Position numbers and translations under genes: made by a program
Shown: one piece after another, positions 18,001 through 24,506 of the stretch
How positions within the stretch are numbered: position 1 is the stretch's first letter
Layout of the letters: every line of letters begins with the position of its first letter
From: DAINBT01 sp036732785
Lineage (GTDB): Bacteria; Planctomycetota; Phycisphaerae; Sedimentisphaerales; SM23-30
Assembly (NCBI GenBank): GCA_964537505.1
Contig: CAZICK010000011.1
Location: 1-57,103, forward strand
DNA: 57,103 nt
Direction: 5' to 3'
Notes under the pieces: model-generated
Seen by the model: the letters and a program-made list of their open reading frames with translations, nothing else
Told to the model about the DNA's origin: nothing
Databases searched by the model: none

Positions 18001-18383
18001 TCAGAAATATTGCTCAACTTTTACAAGTTGTCGCTACCACTGTACTGCCTGTTAATCCAGCTATTGTATCGACGTATGACATACGACAATACTTAGATAC
18101 CTGGAATATCAATCCGCCAACCGTTCCGTCGACGCTTCAGACCGGACCTGATTATAACAGCGATTCTGTAGAAGATGATCTTGAGGAGCGAGATGTGTTG
18201 TTTCATCGAGTAAGTAATCTGGTGACGGTACGTAGTGACGTGTTTACGGCTTATATTTTGGTTCGTGTTGGCGAGCGTGGGCCGCAGAGGCGAGTGATCG
18301 CGATATTTGATCGCAGTAATGTGTTTTCGCCTGCGGATAGGCCGAAGCTGGTGGCGCTTCATCCTGTGCCGGATCCGCGGTGA
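15012..18383 (+). CDS. Giant GspK/PilX-like minor pseudopilin
   Basis: A 1123-residue protein with a prepilin-like N-terminus: basic leader ending RRG, then SALLMALVITVILFIMGLMF. The absence of Glu at +5 is typical of GspK. GspK-like features include repeated 'GRININTAP' / 'GGMININTA' segments (near 253 and 920) preceding a helix-hairpin-helix-like region. Asp-rich loops at about 220 (DADGDGVADS) and 855 (DPSNDGVDNDGD) resemble calcium-binding repeats. GspK is normally about 300 residues, so this is three to four times larger. It is the last gene of the pilus cluster and probably caps the fibre tip. Confidence 0.82.
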   Translation: MSGINRTIRQRSKGRRGSALLMALVITVILFIMGLMFVSTTQTEKSSVSGLEEQNTLKTGLDTVIDQINTVLVDDLFGGVGGTGNMLDGSAGNEYWDYPGPDDPWLASLEPEYVDLGGGVGFFYWRHITDLYSDNFGIPSVLPARYFDPDNEDITDQWDTNGTYWWWYWVSNFSGDILLPHKFTVARIVSDLDGMGIIKDRANLDSTIRSTFPWGARADADGDGVADSRWVKVPNITGPQGQNIYTAVRIIDNGGMININTAYRDPTLVGGDWDGSRLSHINLNKLMSSTDIANGLDATTIQIARYGTVLAALPPTDYGYDIQYDNGAAMRILNPFVDPLRPTEFYQPFDISDELELRNRFFLYSGVTPRFGIFWPDTLDPDYLSGGKFVPYNKQSELPAWYEKSSALAGSGNYLVRHICTAYSFDRIVRPYNNSAYPVTFPLPGSLSLPNGQRKASISPPIIPAVGSGPGTIEGQTLEQLAGAIYMGLPDDATIEARFGEYTRESLAWQFAVNLVDYQDSSLDPTAHTVGTTLTYFGVEDVDGLTQDTLFISKIGYINVDSAVSSPSAPATTNGMYYAIEVFNPDDADTKDLAEYEIVVIGATTATVVSLPAGTLLACGTSGDTAALLFTSTGGDPTIAFASRTNISTPPNVVALPDLAANDQIIIRKIDYPTTGINMPVDCVTVQSNMLGAGANVVDIWERTEELPLSNTNFLLPADSGGGATYNPWVSSVDIAGPRLGDSITLTNASLPGIDKVQLVATSESLRNLGEIEKVMAVGFSYDTATGANQCQTLWQGIVDSQVAIKAPGPTSDQELLGTAIEMGSFGKIRLDNPDYQNLMNFLTYFDPSNDGVDNDGDLMTSDNPMYDWIDQDGDHVDIDPLSPLVGTGTPPYIAGPDDSSTAFSEPENLPQYYEQTIAGRININTAPWFVIKQLPWLGLMTQTVYPFFADNSNLAQGIVAFRDKLDLSPIVGPNYSGPTGRYGETNIAGIDEYPGFRNIAQLLQVVATTVLPVNPAIVSTYDIRQYLDTWNINPPTVPSTLQTGPDYNSDSVEDDLEERDVLFHRVSNLVTVRSDVFTAYILVRVGERGPQRRVIAIFDRSNVFSPADRPKLVALHPVPDPR

Positions 18384-18387
18384 GTAG

Positions 18388-18415
18388 GGGGATCGGGGGT
18401 CAGGGATTGGGGGTT
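18388..18415. repeat. Degenerate G-rich heptamer repeat
   Basis: GGGGATC, GGGGGTC, AGGGATT, GGGGGTT in 7-bp register fill the gap between two convergent genes and run into the lspA stop codon. Confidence 0.7.
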
Positions 18416-18977
18416 AGTTTTTCAGTAGTAAGCTCAGCAGCAGGATGGCTACGCCCACAGTAAGAAAGATGTCCGCGATATTGAAGGTCGGCCAGGGGTT
18501 GGCGGGCCAAAAGTGCAGGTTGATCTCGATAAAATCCACGACCTTTCCACTGTTAAAGAGCCGATCGTACATATTTCCCATCGCCCCTGCCAAGAGCATA
18601 CCCAATGCGAGGTGTGATAATCGCTGATCCGGTCGGCTGGCAGCGAACAGCCATAACAGGAAAATGATCGCGACAACAGAAGCAATAAGAAGTAGTGTTG
18701 TTTTACCCGCGGCCATTCCGGCTACGGCGCCGGTATTGAATACCGTAATAAAACGAACGTACCCGTCAATAATCGTTAACGGCTGAGGATAAACCTGCTG
18801 CGGATTGCCCAGGTGTTCGACGGCCCATGTTTTGCTGAGCAGATCGGCGGCTAATCCGGCGGCCATCGTCAGCCCCAAACGCAAATGCGCATTTAGGCTT
18901 CGATAAGCGTATTTGGCAGGCGCCTTTTGGTTGGGCGGTGACTGGTGGTCGCGATTGTGAGAGGTTTTTTTCGGCAT
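18414..18977 (-). CDS. lspA: Lipoprotein signal peptidase (signal peptidase II)
   Basis: A 187-residue inner-membrane aspartyl protease that cleaves the signal peptide of diacylglyceryl prolipoproteins. Four membrane helices are visible. The two catalytic-Asp motifs are present: GNMYDRL (about 135) and FNIADIF (about 165). The conserved 'FNTGAVAG' corresponds to the N-x-G-A motif. The N-terminus has an extra 35-residue hydrophilic, basic extension before the first helix. It lies downstream of the dksA-like gene with an 81-bp gap and is probably cotranscribed with it. The pairing fits the predicted lipoproteins in this window (for example at 56189). Confidence 0.93.
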   Translation of the reverse strand: MPKKTSHNRDHQSPPNQKAPAKYAYRSLNAHLRLGLTMAAGLAADLLSKTWAVEHLGNPQQVYPQPLTIIDGYVRFITVFNTGAVAGMAAGKTTLLLIASVVAIIFLLWLFAASRPDQRLSHLALGMLLAGAMGNMYDRLFNSGKVVDFIEINLHFWPANPWPTFNIADIFLTVGVAILLLSLLLKN

Positions 18978-19058
18978 GGTGCGACCGCTTCCGATTCCTG
19001 TCGCCGGTTACATCCAATGTATGTGATAACTTCCGGCAGGGGCGAGTATTTGGTATAT

Positions 19059-19601
19059 TTATTCCGCTTCTTCCTCTTCTTCTTCTTCTTTGGCAGGTTC
19101 GCTTTTATCTGGCGGCTCAACTAGGCCCCGCTCGATTTTACCAGCGAATTTCACGCTATAGCGAGCCCAGGGCATGGCATCCAATCGGGCGCGGCCGATG
19201 ACCTCATCGGTACCTTCGCAAATGCCAAAAGTCCCATTTTTGATTTTTCCCAAGGCGCGATCAATGTCCGTCAGCAGTTTTCTGTCACTCTCGATCAGGC
19301 CCAAAGTGAATTCCTGCTCATAGTTGTCGGTGCCGACATCAGCCATGTGAACGGGCAAGCTGGACAACTCGCCGGAAGAATCCTGGCGACCTCCCTCCAA
19401 TGCACCCTCGCTCATGTGGCCGAGATCGCCAACCAATTCTTTTCTTTTCTGGCAAAGAAGTTGGCGATATCCCTCTATCTCGTCTGGAGTTAGCGGTTTT
19501 TCTCCCTCATCTTTGGCCGGGGATTTTTCTGTCCGCGTTTTTGCGGTGGTTTCTTCCTCTGCTACGGCTTCGTCGGCGATCTTTTTTTGTTTAGCGGGCA
19601 T
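19059..19601 (-). CDS. DksA/TraR-family protein with degenerate zinc finger
   Basis: A 180-residue protein related to DksA/TraR, which bind RNA polymerase through the secondary channel. The coiled-coil part (about 40-120) and the core 'GTFGICEGTDEVIGRARL...P.A' (about 124-147) align with the DksA C-terminal region. Only one (C128) of the four zinc cysteines is present; the others are replaced by Asp/Glu, Ser and Phe. A highly charged N-terminal extension and an all-Glu C-terminal tail are added. An authentic zinc-independent regulator is plausible. It precedes lspA in the same direction. Confidence 0.82.
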   Translation of the reverse strand: MPAKQKKIADEAVAEEETTAKTRTEKSPAKDEGEKPLTPDEIEGYRQLLCQKRKELVGDLGHMSEGALEGGRQDSSGELSSLPVHMADVGTDNYEQEFTLGLIESDRKLLTDIDRALGKIKNGTFGICEGTDEVIGRARLDAMPWARYSVKFAGKIERGLVEPPDKSEPAKEEEEEEEAE

Positions 19602-19897
19602 TAGTATAACTTTGTCCTATGTAGTAAGTTACGAGCGTCTCGCTAGTCTTTTCTCCATTACGATATCAACAATTGTACGCAGGAGTATATGGTTTCCGAG
19701 TACCACGGTCAAGGAAAAAGAACTCCGCTAATAAAGTATTCCTATGCAGGTGTTGATCGGCACTAAAATGGGTTGTAATTAACAATTTTGGTCGTTTGGA
19801 GAATAATCTCGGCGGAACGGGCGAACCAAAATAATCGGGAACCGTTGCCCGTAAACGTTGACGATTACCATCTGCCGGTCTGAGAGCAAGTTTGCAG

Positions 19898-19926
19898 TTG
19901 AATGCGTTTGGCGGAATTCATAGAAT
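19898..19926 (+). promoter_or_regulatory. Sigma70-type promoter for the M16-marC pair
   Basis: TTGAAT (19898-19903) and TAGAAT (19921-19926) with a 17-bp spacer, about 60 bp before the GTG start. It lies in a 392-bp divergent spacer (19602-19993) in which I see nothing else clear. Confidence 0.5.
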
Positions 19927-19993
19927 GATGCGACTAGCTATTGAGGATCTTTGTTTTTGGTCGAAGTAGAAGGTTACCAGAGCGAGGTTTGGA

Positions 19994-21226
19994 GTGGATG
20001 AACAAGCGGTAATGATTCATAAGTTCAGTAATGGCATGACGTTAGTTGCCGAGTCGATAAAAGAGGTTGCTTCCGGGGCATTTGTTTTTCTGCTGCCCGG
20101 CGGTGCGGCGCATGATCCGCAGAAGCATAGCGGAAGCGGGACGGTTTTGTCTGAATTGGTCTTCCGGGGGGCCGGGGCGATGGACAACCGTGCGTTAAAT
20201 GACCGACTGGACGGTCTGGGGCTGCAGCGAAACAACCAAGTACTGAGTCTGCACAGTAGTTTATCGGGTGGGCTGGTCGCAGATAACCTCCTGGAAACAC
20301 TGAAGATATACGCGGATATCATCAGGAAGCCGATCCTGGCCCCGGATCAGTTCGAGGCGTGCCGGCAGTTGTCGCTGCAGGCGTTGGAATCGTTGGAGGA
20401 CGACCCACGGCACAAACTGTCGCTACTGGTACACGAGAAGTTTCTGCCGTATCCGTTTGGAAGGCCTTCTCCGGGCAAGAAGGACCAGTTGCAAACACTT
20501 GATGTTGATGTTGTTAAGAAGCATTGGGCTGATTGTTTTTCGCCGCAAAAGACGATCCTGGCAGTAGCCGGTAACATTGATTTTGATCGGCTGAAAAAAG
20601 CTGTAGAGGAAAACTTCGGCTCGTGGCAGGGCCGGGAGATTGCGGAACTGCCCGAGGGAAAATGTCAAAGCCAGTTTTATCACCAACCCAATGAAGGGGC
20701 TCAGGTTCATATCGGATTGATGTATCCGTCGGTCAATGTCCTCCATAAGGACTACTATAAGGCGCTGGCGGCAGTGGGCGTTCTGTCGGGAGGGATGGGC
20801 AGTCGGCTGTTTGCCGAGGTGCGGGAAAAACGGGGTCTGTGCTATGCGGTGGGCGCCAATCACAGGATAATAGGCAAATTCGGTGCGGTGCAGTGCTACG
20901 TTGGAAGCTCACCGGATAAGGCTCAGGAAGCGCTGGATGTTATGATTGCCGAGCTGGTCAAGCTGGCAGATGGGATAACGCAGGATGAACTGGATCGGGC
21001 CAAGGTCGGGCTGCGGGCGTCGCTGATCATGCAGGGAGAATCGACGTCAGCGCGGGCGGCAGCCTGCGCAGGTGATTATTATCATCTGGGACGAGTACGG
21101 TCCCTGGAGGAGATCGAGCAGAAAATTATCTCGCTTACGGTCGATGACGTGGTGGATTTCGCCAGAGAACACAAGGCGGAGAACTTTACCGTGGCAACGA
21201 TCGGACCGAAGGAATTGAAAATATAA
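19994..21226 (+). CDS. M16 peptidase-fold protein lacking the zinc motif
   Basis: A 410-residue protein with the two-domain M16B (mitochondrial processing peptidase-like) fold. The C-terminal half keeps the family segment 'GMGSRLFAEVREKRGLCYAV' near residue 265. The inverted zinc motif HxxEH is absent: the aligned segment is TVLSE at residues 50-54, so none of the three key residues remains. It should therefore be a non-catalytic subunit, as in alpha-type M16 partners, yet no catalytic partner is adjacent. The GTG start is preceded by GAGG 6 bp upstream. marC follows 12 bp later. Confidence 0.85.
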   Translation: MDEQAVMIHKFSNGMTLVAESIKEVASGAFVFLLPGGAAHDPQKHSGSGTVLSELVFRGAGAMDNRALNDRLDGLGLQRNNQVLSLHSSLSGGLVADNLLETLKIYADIIRKPILAPDQFEACRQLSLQALESLEDDPRHKLSLLVHEKFLPYPFGRPSPGKKDQLQTLDVDVVKKHWADCFSPQKTILAVAGNIDFDRLKKAVEENFGSWQGREIAELPEGKCQSQFYHQPNEGAQVHIGLMYPSVNVLHKDYYKALAAVGVLSGGMGSRLFAEVREKRGLCYAVGANHRIIGKFGAVQCYVGSSPDKAQEALDVMIAELVKLADGITQDELDRAKVGLRASLIMQGESTSARAAACAGDYYHLGRVRSLEEIEQKIISLTVDDVVDFAREHKAENFTVATIGPKELKI

Positions 21227-21238
21227 AAGGATACAGTT

Positions 21239-21838
21239 ATGTCAACACTTTCGGCAGCAATGTTACTGTTTCTGGTAATGGACCCTATCGGCAATGCAGT
21301 GGTGTTCACGTGCATACTCAAAGATATGAAACCGCAGCGGCGTCGGCAGGTTTTGGCTCGTGAGCTGTGTATTGCTCTGCTGGTACTGGTGGTATTTTTG
21401 TTCACCGGGCGGTATATTATGCTGGTACTGCATTTATCTGAACCATCGCTGGGCATTGCCGGTGGGATTATCCTGTTACTGATCGCTATTAAGATGGTGT
21501 TTTCCGGGTTTGGGGGTGATGCGTTTCAGAAAGAAGAGCAAGGTGAGCCGTTTATTGTGCCGTTGGCAGTGCCATTGATTGCAGGCCCGTCAGCGATAGC
21601 AACAGTTATGCTGCTGATGGCAAGGGCGCCGCAACGGTGCTGGTCGTGGCTGCTGGCGTTAGTAGCTGCGTGGTTTGTCTCGGGAATAATTTTGCTGTGT
21701 GCCGGCTGGTTCAACCGGGTGCTTGGCGAAAGAGGGCTCAAAGCGGCAGAATGCCTGATGGGGTTGTTACTGACGACGCTGGCAGTAGAGATGTTTATGA
21801 AGGGGCTGGGGAAGTTCCTTGAGCAGATGCCGGGCTGA
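21239..21838 (+). CDS. marC: MarC-family integral membrane protein
   Basis: A 199-residue inner-membrane protein of the MarC (UPF0056) family, with six hydrophobic helices. The family hallmark 'FLVMDPIGN' is at residues 11-19, and 'VPLAVPLIAGPSAIATV' near 105 matches the second conserved segment. The molecular function of the family is not established; the early link to multiple antibiotic resistance was not supported. It is probably cotranscribed with the M16-like gene and converges with the gene at 21871. Confidence 0.9.
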   Translation: MSTLSAAMLLFLVMDPIGNAVVFTCILKDMKPQRRRQVLARELCIALLVLVVFLFTGRYIMLVLHLSEPSLGIAGGIILLLIAIKMVFSGFGGDAFQKEEQGEPFIVPLAVPLIAGPSAIATVMLLMARAPQRCWSWLLALVAAWFVSGIILLCAGWFNRVLGERGLKAAECLMGLLLTTLAVEMFMKGLGKFLEQMPG

Positions 21839-21870
21839 TTCAGCGGGGGCTGTTTCATATCTGAGCCTGG

Positions 21871-22791
21871 TCAGATTCGATGGATTTTGTTCCAGACTGC
21901 CAGGATCAGAGCGAAAATGAGGTCCATTTCGTGGCGGCAGTAGATTTCAAGGTCCTGGGCAATCCGGCCGAGAAGTTTGACTGGTTCGTCACTGTCGTTT
22001 ATCAGCTTTTGCAATTCTTCGAAGGTCAGATGGTTCGGATTAATTTCTTTGACGTAGCGTTTTAATTGCTGCTGCAACTGGTCCAGGGTTGTGGCGGATT
22101 CGATTTCTTTGAAAGAGCGACCAAACATATTTTCCAGTTCCAGGCCGTCAAGGGTCGGCAGAATATAATCGGGTTTTAGTTTGTCACTGCGGATGAGGTG
22201 CTTGATTTCGGCGGTGGCGTTTTTAGTCATAAGCACGGCCATACCGGAAAGGACATAGCCACTGCGATGCGGAAAAACACGAGACAGCAATAGTTGGCCG
22301 GCGGTGAGTTCCTCACTGACGATGTGTTCGCTGATATGATAACTTTCTCCACGCCGCATCAGGTCCAAAGCGGTAAAGTTTTTGCCGGGAACGACTTTTG
22401 TGATTTCAAATATTCCAAGGATGAAATTGAGACAGTCGGCGGCATCGGTCCGATCCTGGGGGGAAAGCTCGTCGGCGTTGAGGTTAAACCAATGCTGGGC
22501 GGGAGTGGAGCCAAGTTCGTCGATGAGATAATCAAACACGAACCATTCCAGGCAGCGACCTACCACCTCGAGTTGGCCGTCATGGCCGCCCAGTTGGTCA
22601 GGATCGGCACCACAGAAAAAGGTAAACTGGCTGCGTTTGCGATAATGGGCGATGAGCGGGTCTCTGATGGCTTCAGACATAATCCTTTCGACAATGGGCA
22701 GGCGCTGAGGCAGCGAAGGCAGACGCACAGAAGAATTCGCTTTTTGGCCGTCGCCATAATCGCACATTCGGTCAAAAGCATCGTGGGACAT
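21871..22791 (-). CDS. Unknown 306-aa protein
   Basis: A 306-residue soluble protein of mixed alpha/beta character that I do not recognise. There is no signal peptide or membrane helix. The sequence from about 85 to 125 is Trp- and Cys-containing, and the C-terminal 90 residues are helical. An SD AGGGAGG lies 8 bp upstream of the ATG at 22791, which is preferred over an ATG ten codons earlier. It converges with marC. Confidence 0.75.
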   Translation of the reverse strand: MSHDAFDRMCDYGDGQKANSSVRLPSLPQRLPIVERIMSEAIRDPLIAHYRKRSQFTFFCGADPDQLGGHDGQLEVVGRCLEWFVFDYLIDELGSTPAQHWFNLNADELSPQDRTDAADCLNFILGIFEITKVVPGKNFTALDLMRRGESYHISEHIVSEELTAGQLLLSRVFPHRSGYVLSGMAVLMTKNATAEIKHLIRSDKLKPDYILPTLDGLELENMFGRSFKEIESATTLDQLQQQLKRYVKEINPNHLTFEELQKLINDSDEPVKLLGRIAQDLEIYCRHEMDLIFALILAVWNKIHRI

Positions 22792-22888
22792 AATTCGAGC
22801 CTCCCTGCTCAAATGAACCAATTACTTAGAATGTTCAACAAAGCCCGACTTTGAAAATAAGACGTTCTGACAAAACTACCTTGCCTGG

Positions 22889-23122
22889 TCAGGCCAGTAG
22901 AGCCTTTACGTCTTCAGGTGTTATGCGGGAGGCTTTTTTGTTTAGTTGTCCACTCAACCAGCTCATTACTCCGGGGGTATATGGTAGTTGTCCCTGCTTG
23001 AGAATGTCGTGCATTTGCTGATCCCGGCGGGATTGCTCTTTCGCCTTTTTCAGGGAATTTTCATGTCTGGTAGCAATGGCCCTGGCCAAACGTTTATTCA
23101 ATCTGTCGCGTCTGCGTCCCAT
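22889..23122 (-). CDS. Small basic protein, 77 aa
   Basis: A 77-residue, strongly basic protein, rich in Arg, Lys and Gln in the first 45 residues, ending in a short helical segment (TPEDVKALLA). I do not recognise it. It has a consensus promoter upstream (23184-23211) and an AGGAG about 11 nt before the ATG, so expression is likely. The composition suggests binding to nucleic acid or the ribosome, which is only inference. Confidence 0.7.
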   Translation of the reverse strand: MGRRRDRLNKRLARAIATRHENSLKKAKEQSRRDQQMHDILKQGQLPYTPGVMSWLSGQLNKKASRITPEDVKALLA

Positions 23123-23183
23123 TTTTCACTAAATCTCCTGTTTGTAAACACTTACACAGCCAAACAAGCTGCCGAAAACAACC

Positions 23184-23211
23184 ATTATATCCATTATCTG
23201 GGTGGTGTCAA
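23184..23211 (-). promoter_or_regulatory. Consensus sigma70 promoter for the 77-aa gene
   Basis: On the minus strand TTGACA (23211-23206) and TATAAT (23189-23184) are both perfect hexamers with a 16-bp spacer. They lie about 60 bp upstream of the ATG at 23122. Confidence 0.7.
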
Positions 23212-23271
23212 CTATTTCTTGGCAATGGTTTTTGTGGTTTTCTTTGGTATCAGAATCAACGTTTCACAATT

Positions 23272-23301
23272 AAAAACGGCCCGCCCAAAAGAAGCGGACC
23301 G
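23272..23301 (-). terminator. Rho-independent terminator
   Basis: On the minus strand CGGTCCGC (23301-23294) pairs with GCGGGCCG (23284-23277) over 8 bp with one G-U pair and a 9-nt loop, followed by TTTTT (23276-23272). Confidence 0.65.
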
Positions 23302-23322
23302 CTAGGAGGAGGTTTTTAAAAA

Positions 23323-23377
23323 TTTTGGGGCAAATAATTCTAACTTACGTATCAGGCAAGACTTATTTGCCCCAAAA
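23323..23377. repeat. 15-bp perfect inverted repeat
   Basis: TTTTGGGGCAAATAA (23323-23337) and its complement TTATTTGCCCCAAAA (23363-23377) around a 25-nt loop. AGGAGGAGG occurs just outside on both sides (23304-23312 and 23377-23385). Confidence 0.75.
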
Positions 23378-23388
23378 GGAGGAGGAAA

Positions 23389-23460
23389 ATGTCGTTGTGT
23401 GTGGTTGTTTTTTTAGTTGTTTGTCGGCACCAGGCTTTCGTTCTCCTTTACATTTCATAG
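23389..23460 (+). CDS. Possible short hydrophobic peptide (23 aa)
   Basis: ATG at 23389 follows AGGAGGAGG by only 3 nt and opens a 23-codon frame. The first half (SLCVVVFLVV) and the end (AFVLLYIS) are strongly hydrophobic around a CRHQ break. The SD sits directly after the right arm of a 15-bp inverted repeat, so its access may depend on RNA folding. The opposite strand carries a predicted small RNA over the whole ORF. The arrangement resembles type I toxin-antitoxin loci, but no plus-strand promoter is clear. Confidence 0.25.
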   Translation: MSLCVVVFLVVCRHQAFVLLYIS

Positions 23461-23472
23461 CTTTCATATTAT

Positions 23473-23502
23473 TCTATACGTAGCCGCTGCCAAGGTGTTC
23501 AA
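23473..23502 (-). promoter_or_regulatory. Sigma70-like promoter of the candidate small RNA
   Basis: On the minus strand TTGAAC (23502-23497) and TATAGA (23478-23473) with an 18-bp spacer; AAT follows the -10. Confidence 0.45.
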
Positions 23503-23604
23503 TCTGAAATTATTTTTTGAGAAAATCAGCAAAAAAATGCCGATGTTGAACATAAGGAACGCAACTATCTGTATGATAAGCAATTACGGGATCAAGGAGG
23601 TGGC

Positions 23605-23628
23605 ATGACCACTTTTAATGTTCCATAA
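23605..23628 (+). other. Seven-codon ORF with strong SD before proC
   Basis: AAGGAGGTGG directly precedes ATG at 23605, which opens a seven-codon frame ending TAA (encoding MTTFNVP). It ends 20 bp before proC. It could be a leader peptide or chance. The sequence gives no proline-rich signal that would tie it to proC control. Confidence 0.2.
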
Positions 23629-23648
23629 GTTTTAACATAGGAGAAAAA

Positions 23649-24506
23649 ATGGACATCATGGAAAGTAGATACAAGATTGGATTCATAGGGTCGGGCAAAA
23701 TGGGATCAGCGCTGGTCGCGGCTATACTGCATGCCAAGTTGACGTATCCGGGAAACATTATTTGCGGTGACCCCCAGGAGAAGCGGCGTAAAGCCATCAG
23801 AACCCGCTATGGCGTGCGTGTAACCAGCGACAACAAGCAGGTTATAAAAAAATCCGATATTGTGGTGTTATCATTCGAGCCACAGCATTTTCCCGAGGCG
23901 GTGATTGATCTGAAGCCGCTGGTTCGGCCGGAACATATAATCATTTCGATTATGGCCGGCATACACATTGACCGAATACGGCAGTATTTGCCGGGCAAAA
24001 TCGTCAGAATGATGCCGAATGCGGCATGTTTGGTAGGCGAGATGGCGGCGGGGTTTGTAGCTGCCGAAAATGTGACGGTTACGGACATGGAATGTGTCCG
24101 CCGGATTCTCCAGTGTGCGGGCCTGGCGTTGATGGTTGAAGAGGAACAGCTTGACGCCATCACCGGCTTGAGCGGATCAGGCCCGGCGTTTGTGGCGTAT
24201 GTGTTCGAAAGTTTCATCTCGGCGGGTGCTGAGGAAGGCCTGGATAAAGATATGGTCAGGGAACTGGTTCTGAAAACGTTTACCGGAACCGCAAAGCTGC
24301 TCGACGAATGGAAGGTCGAACCGAGGGAATTGATTGAAATGGTTTCTTCGCCTAATGGCACTACGGTGGCCGGCAGAAAGATTCTTGAGGCGTCCGATGT
24401 AAAAAATGTTATCAGGCAAACCATAAAACGCGCGGCTCAGCGCAGCAGGGAACTGGGCATGGCCGGGGAAAAACCCCAAAGCCGGAAAGTTAAAAAGCAC
24501 AAATGA
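23649..24506 (+). CDS. proC: Pyrroline-5-carboxylate reductase
   Basis: A 285-residue enzyme of proline synthesis that reduces 1-pyrroline-5-carboxylate with NAD(P)H. The N-terminal Rossmann motif GSGKMGSA is at about 15-22, and the C-terminal dimer domain has the family segment 'GLSGSGPAFVAYV' near 177. The ATG at 23649 has AGGAG 5 nt upstream. The last codons overlap the next gene by 4 bp (ATGA), so the pair is translationally coupled. A basic C-terminal tail (RKVKKHK) is extra. Confidence 0.95.
   Translation: MDIMESRYKIGFIGSGKMGSALVAAILHAKLTYPGNIICGDPQEKRRKAIRTRYGVRVTSDNKQVIKKSDIVVLSFEPQHFPEAVIDLKPLVRPEHIIISIMAGIHIDRIRQYLPGKIVRMMPNAACLVGEMAAGFVAAENVTVTDMECVRRILQCAGLALMVEEEQLDAITGLSGSGPAFVAYVFESFISAGAEEGLDKDMVRELVLKTFTGTAKLLDEWKVEPRELIEMVSSPNGTTVAGRKILEASDVKNVIRQTIKRAAQRSRELGMAGEKPQSRKVKKHK

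Larger units (their letters stand above)
23272..23466 (-). ncRNA. Candidate structured small RNA, about 195 nt
   Basis: A minus-strand transcript is predicted between a sigma70-like promoter (23473-23502) and a strong terminator (23272-23301). It contains a 15-bp perfect inverted repeat (23323-23337 with 23363-23377) and an unpaired CCTCCTCCT stretch complementary to SD sequences. It is fully antisense to a short plus-strand ORF with a strong SD (23389-23460). It could alternatively encode a 31-aa basic peptide (minus strand, 23458 to 23363), but that ORF has no SD. Confidence 0.35.
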
